This document shows, piece by piece, positions 1 through 8,217 of a stretch of DNA of 26,753 bases (position 1 is the first letter of the stretch; every line of letters begins with the position of its first letter). The DNA lies in NCBI GenBank assembly GCA_030267965.1, contig BRYA01000964.1, positions 1 to 26,753 of the forward strand, given 5' to 3'. Position numbers and translations under genes: made by a program. The notes below the pieces were generated by a model, which saw nothing but the letters and a program-made list of their open reading frames with translations, was not told the origin of the DNA and searched no databases. The stretch comes from Triparma columacea. Its lineage: Eukaryota; Sar; Bolidophyceae; Parmales; Triparmaceae.

Positions 1-73
1 ATGACATGTTGTCCATCGAAAGCCCTCGACAGCACCTAAAATTGACCCTAACCCAAATCACCGTTTCCGGTAT

Positions 74-224
74 CTAACCCTAACCCTATCATCAATACTC
101 ACAAACTACTAAAACACTCCCACAATACTTCTACTACACTTTCACAATACTCACAAACTACTATAACACTCCGTTAGTACTCAACATACACCTTAAACAC
201 TTTCAAAATACTCACAACTATAAC
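74..224. repeat. Degenerate A/C-rich repeats with two telomere-like units at the window edge
   Basis: Positions 74-90 hold two adjacent CTAACCC units, and a further CCCTAACCC lies near 47-55. From 94 a phrase beginning AATACTCACAAACTACT recurs at 94-120, 146-172 and, shortened, at 207-224, so the spacing is about 52-61 bp. The stretch contains no gene. CCCTAA is the common telomere unit of many protists and plants, so a subtelomeric or interstitial telomeric origin is possible, but two units prove nothing. It also forms the 3' flank of the large minus-strand gene that stops at 267. Confidence 0.45.
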
Positions 225-266
225 AAATGAAATAATTTCATCCTACAAATGCTGCTGCCCTATTAG

Positions 267-3200
267 TCACTCCCCATTCTCTTCATCTCTCGGCATAATA
301 CTGTTTACTTTAGCCTTCCCACCTCCTATTCCTGTAAGCACTCCTTCTTCAGCGCCTCCAACACTTGCCCTCCTAATACTTGCTCTCAAAGAACCTGCTA
401 GACCACCCTCAGCTTCAGCATCAACACTTGCTCTCCTCACACTCTCCCTTTTTCTAGCATCTCCTGCTCCTGGAATGTATTCAACTGGCACTCTAGCTCT
501 CATTGCGTCATCAAACCAATTTGGCTTCTCCTCTTCCCATCTCTCCCAGTTAGCCTCAACCCAAGCTTTCACTTCGTTTTCAATTGCCTTCCAATGATGC
601 TTCGAGTATTTGAAACTATGCTCTGCTTTTACTTCATCTGTCCCTTCTCTGAAGTTCTTCACTGTTAAATCCTTACCCCTTTGCAAGCTGTAGAAGGTGC
701 CCCAATATTTTCTTTCAATGTTAAAGAAAAATACAGCAAACAACACAATTGTACATGGTATAAATATTCCAACTACACTCAATGCCAATTTGAGCCCATT
801 CTCTGTTACATCTCCCCTTACAGCTACAATTATAGATACTGGAAGACTTCCCATCGTCAATACAAATCCAAACATCCAATATATACCTCCAATCTCATTA
901 GGATGCCTAAACTGCACAACTGAAGTGAAATCTCCCACCACTTTCACCAATACTCTGTTGACAATACTATTCATTATTTCTGCATTTCCTCCTACAGGTG
1001 CCCAATACCAAAAGTCTCCCCTTAATATTTTCACCAACAAGTATAAACCAAGATCAGCCCCTACATAGAGAGAGACCCAGTTACCACCAAGGAGACTTAA
1101 CACAACTATTGTCATGCACCTTATCACAAGCATGCCTGCACTAAAGAGCATCATTGAAACAAAAATGAATGATCTTTTGGTAGCATTTGCAGGCACATAA
1201 CCATAGAAGTCAGGCACTTGCTCTCTTCTCACTGGGTCGGTGTCAAAGTCATAACTGATAGTTGCTGATGCATAGCCTGTTGTCAGTGCTGAAACTGCAA
1301 TTGAAAGCCATGCTGCCCTTGAAGCCTTTACTTCACTTGTTGCAACAGCCATAAGTTGGATAATGACACCTGGTATGGCTTCTGCAAACATCTCTATACT
1401 TTTCATGAAAGCCATCTCTGTCAGAGCATCAAGGGACTTACCAGCCTCTTGTTTTTCTCCTGTTGCAACTCTGTATGCATCAACAGCAGGCTTAAACCCA
1501 ATCAAAATAGGAAACCATTCCCTTAAGACCCTCTTCATCCCCAACTTCTTGTTCTGTCCATAAACAGCCAACATCTGAATCCCAATTGACACTACCAAAC
1601 TAACCAAAGATGCCTTAAAGTACCCATACTTCTCATCACTCCAAAACATGTGTGTCACATACACATCAGTTAGCAAATCTGCCATACTTGTGACAGCGCC
1701 AGCAGTCACTCTTGCCTTCAACCCCCAAGGAACTTCTTCCAAAAGCTTGTAGCTAATTGCCTCAAGCATAGGTCTGAACCATTCATACTCTTCATCCAGC
1801 TCCTGCAGAGCAGGAAAGTTTAAGATAAAGGCATCAACTGCAGCAACTGGCTGAGTATTAATAGCCAAACTCCTCGCTAGAGACTCTCCGATCTCCCTTC
1901 CTTCCTTCTCTCCCAGCTCCATAGCCTTTTCCTCTACCTTCCTCAACTTACTCAGCTTGTTCTTGACAACAGCGCCAAGCATAGGTGTGACAAACACATA
2001 CTTTTCTGCAGTCTGTCTTAGAACATAGTTTGACCCTACAAATAGCCTCACTGCCTCCTCCTTTGTCATTCCCTTCTTCCTAAAACTTAATGCAACTAAC
2101 AGTTGCTCGCCCAACAACTGTCCTACTTGTTTAGGATCTAAACCTTGTGCAGTATCATTCACAGCGTGTGAAGAAACCAATGCACCTCCATTGTCAAACC
2201 CAACACTTGCTCTCCTCATACTTGCTCTCAAAGCACCTTCTAGACCACCCTCAGCTTCAGCATCAACACTTGCTCTCCTTACACTTTCTCTCCTTCTATC
2301 ATCTCCATCTGCTGGAATAAAATCTTCAGGTACTTTAGCCTTCATCACAGCAGTAAACCACTCTGGCTGCTCCTCTTCCCAATTAGCCCAGTTTAAGCCA
2401 ACCCAATTCTTAATATCTCCTTCAATTGAGACCCAATGGTGCCTTGAATTAGTGAAGACTACAAACTTCATTTCATCACTTCCCCCTTCAAGGAAATAGG
2501 CCATTGAATTGTCCTTTGACCTCTTTGTACTCCAGAAGGTGTGCAAGTACTTCCTGTCAATGTTCAAAAAGAATATTACCAAGCATAGGCCACTACTTGA
2601 TATGAAATTTTTCACCATTGTCCATGCAATATCAATTGTCTTCTCGTCAACATATGGTGAAACTACAAATATTGACACTGGCAGGCTTGCCATGGTCAAC
2701 AAAAGACTAAATAACCAATAGGCTCCCCCAATTTCATTAGGATGTCTAAAATGCACAATTGAAGTGAAGTCTACACTGATCTTTACAATCACTCTAAAAA
2801 CAATACTTGTCACAATCTCCATTTTACCCCCTGATGGCAACCAGTACCAAAAGTCCCCCCTCAATATCTTAACCAACAAGTACAAACCAAGGTCAGCTCC
2901 AATGTAGAGAAAGGCCCAACTACCCCCAATCAAACCAAGAAGAACTATTGTTGTACACCTTATTAGAAGCATCCCTGCTGACAACAGCATCATGGACACA
3001 AATACTACTGTTCTCTTGCTTGCTTTTGCTGGTACATACCCGTAGAAGGCAGATGTTTCTTCTCTCCTTGTAGGGTCTGTGTCCCAGTCATAACTGATAC
3101 TTGCTGAGGCAAAGCCTGTTGTAATTGCTGAAACAGCAACTGAAAGCCATGCTGAAGTTCCAACATCTTTGACACTTGTTGCTATAGCCATTACCTGGAT

Positions 3201-6200
3201 GATCACTCCAGGGATTGCCTCAGCAAACATCTCAACAACTTTCATCACTGTCATCTCAAGCATTGGATCAACTGCGTGCCCAGCCTCTTGTTTTTCTCCC
3301 TTTGCAACCCTGTAAGCATCAACTGCAGGCTTGTACCCAAGAAAGATTGGAATCCACTCCCTTAACACCCTCTTCATCCCCAACTTCCTGTTCTGTCCCC
3401 AAACAAAAAGCATCTGAAGCCCCATTGACACTGTCAAACTTGCTAAAGAAGCTTTGAAGTACCCATACTTCTTATCTCTCCAAAACATGTTCGTCACATA
3501 CACATCAGTCAGCAAATCAAGCATGCTTGTGGCAGCACCAACAGTCACCCTTGCCATTAAGCCTAATTTTGACTTCATGAATAGTTTCATAACTATCTCC
3601 TCAAGCATGGGCCTGAACCACTCTTGTTCATTCATGACTTCTTGCACTTCAGTGAATTGATGCGCCCACTCATCTACAGCATGAGCAGCAGTCAAAGTAG
3701 TCAACATGACTGCTGTCATTGCACTTCCAATCTCCCACCCCCTGGCTTCCTCCTCACTATTATCTTCTCCCTCATTTCTTGCTCTCCTTTTAAGTTTGTT
3801 CATGACCACAGCATACAGCATAGTTCTCATGAAACCATGCTGCTCTGTAATCTCTCCCAGTGTCCTATTGGTAGCAATGAATTCCCTCACAACCTCTACC
3901 TTACTGTCCCCAAACTTCCTTTTCTTCGCTCTCTCCATCAGCTGCTCTCCAAACCTCCTCCCATCCTGTTCCCCTGCTTCTGTGCTCTTCAGAAGGTTGT
4001 CAAAGTAGTGAGCAGCATCAGTTGCCAAGCTCAGGTGCTTAATTACACTCTCTTTGTTGGCAGCTTTCCCTAAACCCTTATGCCTAGTCATCATTTCTAC
4101 TTCTGTCTTCATCTGGCCAGCCTCTGAGAACCTTACAGCTGTGAGATGCCCTTTATGTTTTACTGTGATTACAAGTGCCTTGTTGTTGACTCTGTGAATC
4201 ACAAGCTGGGATTCAACTCCACTTTTAAGGTCCCAGAAGAATGCTGCAACTTCATTGTGGGATGCTCTTACAGTTATTGAAGTCTTCCCCCAACCCATTC
4301 CCTTCTCTGCCTTTATCAATGTCTGCCCAGTCAACCCGCTGCTGATCTCTTGAGCACCATCAATCTCGTCAAAATGACTTTCAATCCCTGAAGCTCCCTC
4401 AATTACAATCTCTTCAAACTTTGCAATGATCTGCTGTCTCTTGAAGGCGGCAATCTCATTGCTCTTGTCAAATTTTCTTCTCATATTTGAGACAGTTGCA
4501 AGGAACCTTGGTGCAATCTTGTTGACAATGGAAGAGTAGAATACACCACCAAGGTCAACCTTTGTTGTGAAAGTCACCGATGTTTGTGGCACATCTCCAA
4601 TAGGGACAAGTGGCTCAAATACCCAAACTGTATGGATCTTCACTAAAACATTCCCAACCTTCACTGGAAAGTCTTCATGAAGCTTCTCTGCGTCTGCGAC
4701 ATCAATGATGACTTTGCCATCCTGTTGTTTGAACCAAGTAACTTTACTCCTTCCCTCACGTGGGGCAAACCCAGGGAGACCGAGTTCTCTTGTCGTCAAG
4801 TAGTAGATGGTGTGGGAGTTTACTTTGATGACTTTCAAGAAAGATATTCCATCTCTTTCCTTTGCATTCTTTTTGTGTTCTCGATTGCCTAATTTAGCAA
4901 ACTCACTAGCAGCACACTCCTCCACACTAGCATCAACCACAGTAGTGGCAAAACCAGTCCCACTGCTCGCCCCATCAACATGAACTAGCTTCATCTTGAC
5001 CCTCTCATCAGGACTCTTCAAATCATCAAAATTCTTGTCCTCCTTGCACTTCTCATAGAACTCCTTTCCCTTCCTGATTGCACCCTTCTCCTCATCTGTA
5101 TAATCTTGGTGTTCATTCTTGATGATGTTGGCAAGGGAGGCCAGTGCAGCTTTATCAACCTCTTCATCCTGCTTGAAGGAATCCCTGAGTACTGCTATCG
5201 TACTTAGTCCTCTTGGTATTGTTCTGTTGACAACATTTACTGGAATGTGCCCTCCTGCATCCATAAATTGGGTATATATGAGTTTACACTGGTGAACACC
5301 ATCTTGGTCCTCAATGTTCTTTGCAGTAAAAATTCCGCTAGTTGTTGCCCGCACAAGCTTTCCAAGGTTTCCCCCATAGTCAACCTTCTCCTCAGCTGGG
5401 ACAAATGCCACAGACATGTTGCCGTCTAGGTGTCCCTTCTGCCATACAAATCTCAACACAAACTCTCTTTTGTGAAGAGGGAAGCGAAGTTTCTTGACTG
5501 CTGCAAACAGCTTCTCATTTACCCTTCCCTTGCCACCCTTCCTCATCTCCAGCCTTGCAGGCTCCCCTTTCTTTTTGCTCTTAAGCATCCTCTCCCTGCT
5601 GCAGTACTCAAAGAACCAAGCAGCTGCTTCCTCGGCTGAACAGTCGGAGATACACTCGGCTCTTCCGAAACCGAGTGTCTTTTCCCCTTTCTCCTGCTGC
5701 TTGAACTTGATCTGCATCTTCACTCCCTCGTAAGGTGACTTCAAAGGTCTCCAATCTCCTTCTTTCTCCCCACCAAAGAGCTCCTCCAACTCCCCAAACA
5801 CCTTCTTTTGGTCCTCTTCCAACTCAACCCCTTCCCTCATCCTCTGCACCAAGGCCCCCCTGACCTCAGCATCAACCTTCTTCCCATTCCTCCTAAATTT
5901 CTCCTGCAAACTGTTAGCCTCAACAAGCTGACTCCTTGCAAGGTAGTCAATAGTATTGTCCATCAGTGTCTTTTGAAGGCCTTTGAAATGCAGATCAACT
6001 GTCTGAATACGTGTCACTCTACAGACATTTGGGGCAATATCATTGAAGTAGTAGACACCTGTAGTCTCCGCTAGCACAAATCCTTCCTTATCAAGGTCCT
6101 TGAAGCCTCCTCCTGGGTACTCTGTCAGTGGCACAAAAGCCAACATGTAGGAAGTCTGGCCATTCTCAAGTTTGACTTCCTTCCACACAAACCAATTCTC

Positions 6201-7427
6201 GAAGAGTCGATTGGTTGCGGCAGGGACCTTTGCGCCAAAATGATAGTGCATGCTTCTAGTACCGTCAAAATCATTCCTGATAACCCTTGGTAAGTTCCCA
6301 TGCTTTTTGAAGTGTTTCTCAGACTTCTCAAATGTGTCAAGCAGAAATTGCTCTGCCAGTACAACCTTTGCTGACTTGTCCACAGTAACTCCATACCCTC
6401 CCCACACCTTGTCCTCCTCTCTCCACAGAAACTTGTCAATGCCCTCCTTCAGTGTCCCCTTGACTCTCTTTCCCTTCTTGTAGAGTATCTCCTCCAGCCC
6501 TGCAACACTTTCAAGCATCGTGTCCTCTTCCTCACTAAGAGTGGACACATTGGGCATGACCTCCTCCACAAAGTGTCTTTTTCTCCTCTCATCAATGATA
6601 CCAGGCTGTCTGAACCTCTTCCCAACCTCCTTCACAATACCCTTTACTGCTGCATACGCAGCCTTGACGTCTCCCTTCTTGATCCTGCCACTGTTCCAGC
6701 CTTCAACCCTAGATCTCGTGGATCTCACACTCTTAAAGGTTTTGACTGTGCGAACATCAACTTCTGGTTTCATCTCTGTTGCTCTCTCCTCTGCCTTAAG
6801 AGTTCCCACCATGGTGACTGCAGTTTGTCCAAACTCGAAATCAGTGAAGCTGAGCTGCCCCTTAATGACACCTTGTTTGACAGTCTTGGTCTTTATTGAC
6901 GCTAGAATTTTGGTAAGCATCGCAGTTGCCTGATCAGATAGGTCATCCTCATCAAGGGGTGCCAACTCCATAATGTTCGTTGATTCATCAGGAGAGGCGA
7001 CTTTGACGTCGAGGAGAAATTCGACAAACTTATTCCCGCTGCTGTAGTGCTGCCAGTAGACGAGTCTGTGAATGACTCCTTCCTTTTCGTCATACTCCTG
7101 GAGGGTCTTCCTTCGGAACTTGCCCTGCTCGCAATCGGTGAGGAGAAAGTCAATGATCTTGTCGTGCTCGTCGTGGAGGACATCAGCGAGCTCCATGACC
7201 TTCACATCGACGCCGGTAGAGTTGTCTATGAGGCCTTCAATGGCTCCTCGGTCATCAAGAAGCTTGACAAGTTTGACTTGCTTGGGGCCAAGAGCTGTGT
7301 AATCGATATCTACGGGACCGTGTATTGCGGAGGGTGCGTGATTTGGGCCTGAGGGGGGCTCGGAGGCAAAGTTGGTCTTGCCGGCGTCATTCACGACTCC
7401 CGCATCTGCTTCAACCTCGCCCTCCAT
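267..7427 (-). CDS. Large START-like / XKR-like multipass membrane protein (2,386 aa, single exon)
   Basis: One uninterrupted reading frame from ATG at 7427 to a stop at 267. Residues 1-330 are unrecognised, charged and mostly helical-looking. Three segments at about 330-520, 555-760 and 800-996 each start with a W/G-containing strand and finish with an amphipathic helix followed by a K/R-F motif (EKFRRNGKKVD, LRDSFKQDEEVD, MRRKFDKSNE). Their layout suggests START/Bet v1-like lipid-binding folds. A fourth, shorter piece lies at about 1030-1100. Then a membrane module occurs twice (about 1150-1745 and 1762-2361), each copy with roughly eight hydrophobic segments, a DLLTDVYVT motif in the first and EMFAEAIPGVIIQ in the third. 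The E-x-x-P-x-x-x-x-Q pattern recalls XK-related phospholipid scramblases. Each module ends in a serine/arginine tail (RRESVRRASV, then RRASVG). START and XKR assignments are inferences from pattern. That this is one real protein is clear from the length of the open frame and its internal repeats. Confidence 0.88.
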   Translation of the reverse strand: MEGEVEADAGVVNDAGKTNFASEPPSGPNHAPSAIHGPVDIDYTALGPKQVKLVKLLDDRGAIEGLIDNSTGVDVKVMELADVLHDEHDKIIDFLLTDCEQGKFRRKTLQEYDEKEGVIHRLVYWQHYSSGNKFVEFLLDVKVASPDESTNIMELAPLDEDDLSDQATAMLTKILASIKTKTVKQGVIKGQLSFTDFEFGQTAVTMVGTLKAEERATEMKPEVDVRTVKTFKSVRSTRSRVEGWNSGRIKKGDVKAAYAAVKGIVKEVGKRFRQPGIIDERRKRHFVEEVMPNVSTLSEEEDTMLESVAGLEEILYKKGKRVKGTLKEGIDKFLWREEDKVWGGYGVTVDKSAKVVLAEQFLLDTFEKSEKHFKKHGNLPRVIRNDFDGTRSMHYHFGAKVPAATNRLFENWFVWKEVKLENGQTSYMLAFVPLTEYPGGGFKDLDKEGFVLAETTGVYYFNDIAPNVCRVTRIQTVDLHFKGLQKTLMDNTIDYLARSQLVEANSLQEKFRRNGKKVDAEVRGALVQRMREGVELEEDQKKVFGELEELFGGEKEGDWRPLKSPYEGVKMQIKFKQQEKGEKTLGFGRAECISDCSAEEAAAWFFEYCSRERMLKSKKKGEPARLEMRKGGKGRVNEKLFAAVKKLRFPLHKREFVLRFVWQKGHLDGNMSVAFVPAEEKVDYGGNLGKLVRATTSGIFTAKNIEDQDGVHQCKLIYTQFMDAGGHIPVNVVNRTIPRGLSTIAVLRDSFKQDEEVDKAALASLANIIKNEHQDYTDEEKGAIRKGKEFYEKCKEDKNFDDLKSPDERVKMKLVHVDGASSGTGFATTVVDASVEECAASEFAKLGNREHKKNAKERDGISFLKVIKVNSHTIYYLTTRELGLPGFAPREGRSKVTWFKQQDGKVIIDVADAEKLHEDFPVKVGNVLVKIHTVWVFEPLVPIGDVPQTSVTFTTKVDLGGVFYSSIVNKIAPRFLATVSNMRRKFDKSNEIAAFKRQQIIAKFEEIVIEGASGIESHFDEIDGAQEISSGLTGQTLIKAEKGMGWGKTSITVRASHNEVAAFFWDLKSGVESQLVIHRVNNKALVITVKHKGHLTAVRFSEAGQMKTEVEMMTRHKGLGKAANKESVIKHLSLATDAAHYFDNLLKSTEAGEQDGRRFGEQLMERAKKRKFGDSKVEVVREFIATNRTLGEITEQHGFMRTMLYAVVMNKLKRRARNEGEDNSEEEARGWEIGSAMTAVMLTTLTAAHAVDEWAHQFTEVQEVMNEQEWFRPMLEEIVMKLFMKSKLGLMARVTVGAATSMLDLLTDVYVTNMFWRDKKYGYFKASLASLTVSMGLQMLFVWGQNRKLGMKRVLREWIPIFLGYKPAVDAYRVAKGEKQEAGHAVDPMLEMTVMKVVEMFAEAIPGVIIQVMAIATSVKDVGTSAWLSVAVSAITTGFASASISYDWDTDPTRREETSAFYGYVPAKASKRTVVFVSMMLLSAGMLLIRCTTIVLLGLIGGSWAFLYIGADLGLYLLVKILRGDFWYWLPSGGKMEIVTSIVFRVIVKISVDFTSIVHFRHPNEIGGAYWLFSLLLTMASLPVSIFVVSPYVDEKTIDIAWTMVKNFISSSGLCLVIFFLNIDRKYLHTFWSTKRSKDNSMAYFLEGGSDEMKFVVFTNSRHHWVSIEGDIKNWVGLNWANWEEEQPEWFTAVMKAKVPEDFIPADGDDRRRESVRRASVDAEAEGGLEGALRASMRRASVGFDNGGALVSSHAVNDTAQGLDPKQVGQLLGEQLLVALSFRKKGMTKEEAVRLFVGSNYVLRQTAEKYVFVTPMLGAVVKNKLSKLRKVEEKAMELGEKEGREIGESLARSLAINTQPVAAVDAFILNFPALQELDEEYEWFRPMLEAISYKLLEEVPWGLKARVTAGAVTSMADLLTDVYVTHMFWSDEKYGYFKASLVSLVVSIGIQMLAVYGQNKKLGMKRVLREWFPILIGFKPAVDAYRVATGEKQEAGKSLDALTEMAFMKSIEMFAEAIPGVIIQLMAVATSEVKASRAAWLSIAVSALTTGYASATISYDFDTDPVRREQVPDFYGYVPANATKRSFIFVSMMLFSAGMLVIRCMTIVVLSLLGGNWVSLYVGADLGLYLLVKILRGDFWYWAPVGGNAEIMNSIVNRVLVKVVGDFTSVVQFRHPNEIGGIYWMFGFVLTMGSLPVSIIVAVRGDVTENGLKLALSVVGIFIPCTIVLFAVFFFNIERKYWGTFYSLQRGKDLTVKNFREGTDEVKAEHSFKYSKHHWKAIENEVKAWVEANWERWEEEKPNWFDDAMRARVPVEYIPGAGDARKRESVRRASVDAEAEGGLAGSLRASIRRASVGGAEEGVLTGIGGGKAKVNSIMPRDEENGE
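345..2144 (-). repeat. Intragenic duplicated module, copy B (residues about 1762-2361)
   Basis: This is the second copy of the membrane module, about 610 residues downstream of copy A. The order of hydrophobic segments and conserved blocks is the same as in copy A. The linker has diverged most; the transmembrane core and the serine/arginine tail have diverged least. After the tail only about 25 residues remain, ending in an acidic tip. The copy is complete, so the protein is an in-frame tandem dimer of the module rather than a broken duplicate. Confidence 0.85.
2193..3980 (-). repeat. Intragenic duplicated module, copy A (residues about 1150-1745)
   Basis: This is the first of two tandem copies of a roughly 600-residue unit in the large gene. 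It runs from a charged helical linker (GRRFGEQLMERAKK) through the multipass region to the RRASVG tail. Shared blocks with copy B include GQNxKLGMKRVLREW, KPAVDAYRVAxGEKQEAG, LYLLVKILRGDFWYW and FRHPNEIGG. The tail segments at 2200-2302 and 357-457 also agree closely at DNA level, suggesting recent duplication or gene conversion. Confidence 0.85.
2200..2302 (-). other. Cluster of R-R-x-S kinase-type sites in tail A; matching cluster in tail B at 357-457
   Basis: Each module tail encodes RRESVRRASVDAEAEGG, then R-A-S, then RRASVG. R-R-x-S is the consensus of cAMP/cGMP-dependent protein kinases, and RRASVG is close to the classic peptide substrate of protein kinase A. Together the two tails carry four RRASV motifs plus adjacent R-x-S-V sites, all directly after the last hydrophobic segments and presumably cytosolic. 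Kinase control of the channel or scramblase-like module is an inference; the motif repetition itself is read directly. Confidence 0.6.
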
Positions 7428-8017
7428 GACGATCTTGATTGGGTGCTGAAAATCATGCGTTTGTGATCAACGTGCGTAAAAAAAGGTGGCGGAGCGGCGT
7501 TTTTTGGTGTGAGTAAAGATGTCGTAAGTTGGCATATTCGTATAGTGGGTCATTATAGCGCGTTTTTATGTTTTCCAAAATCACCCATTCCAAAGCCCAG
7601 AAATGAGAGAGGCTGTGTTAGGGAGCTCGGGATTTCCTCCTCGGAACTCCCCCACCTGGCCTGCTTCTTTTAAGGTTTTTCCATCCGTGACTGCTTCCCC
7701 TCTATTCTCTCCCCCCTCCCCCAATCACCCGCCCTCCCAACTTACCTCTTCACCACACGTCCTGTAGCCACACTCCTCCAAAAGTCCCAAGAAGTTGTCG
7801 ATAAAACAAGCCTCGGGAGTCTTGGTTTTTAAATCCCTTGTCACCGCGTTTCGTAAATTGGTTTGTGTCGGGGGGTGTTTTTATTTGCGTTGTTTGTATT
7901 GTCACACGATAATAGTCGATATTGTCTCCTCAAAGCGCAAGTTTAGCCAAGGCAAAACAATTTGCCCTAAATCCTTCCCTACTCACAACACCCATAACCA
8001 GCCGGCAAATGCGTACC
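7428..8017. other. Intergenic region upstream of the large gene; no gene seen
   Basis: This gap lies between the start of the large minus-strand gene and the end of the hexosaminidase gene. It must hold the promoter of the large gene and the 3' end of the hexosaminidase transcript. I see no clear TATA box on the minus strand. Pyrimidine-rich stretches occur at about 7680-7760. The short open frames here have no recognisable protein character. Confidence 0.5.
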
Positions 8018-8160
8018 TGGGTAGCATCCACTCGCCCTTGGTACTGTCGACTTCCTCCGTTATGTAAAAAATACCATAGCTTTGAAACAATGGGTAGCAT
8101 CCACTCACCCTTGGTGCTGTCGACTTCCTCCCTTTAAAAAATACTATAGCTTTAAAACAA
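8018..8160. repeat. Tandem direct repeat, two units of 73 and 70 bp
   Basis: Unit 1 is 8018-8090 and unit 2 is 8091-8160. Both begin TGGGTAGCATCCACTC, continue through CTGTCGACTTCCTCC and end in CATAGCTTTGAAACAA or a close variant. The units differ at only a few positions, mainly around the run of A in the middle. The repeat lies just beyond the stop codon of the hexosaminidase gene, in its 3' flank. No function is evident. Confidence 0.85.
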
Positions 8161-8217
8161 CGTTCATCACATTTCCTCCCCCCTCCCATTCCCCTATAGA
8201 ATCTTCTTCCTCCTCCT

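Noticed and set aside
3624..4073. 149-residue open frame antisense to the large gene
   Set aside because: It is a shadow of the minus-strand coding sequence; the sense frame has repeats and conserved motifs, the antisense one has none.
7795..8189. Short overlapping open frames on both strands
   Set aside because: They read through the 73/70-bp repeat and are repetitive for that reason; no gene-like character.
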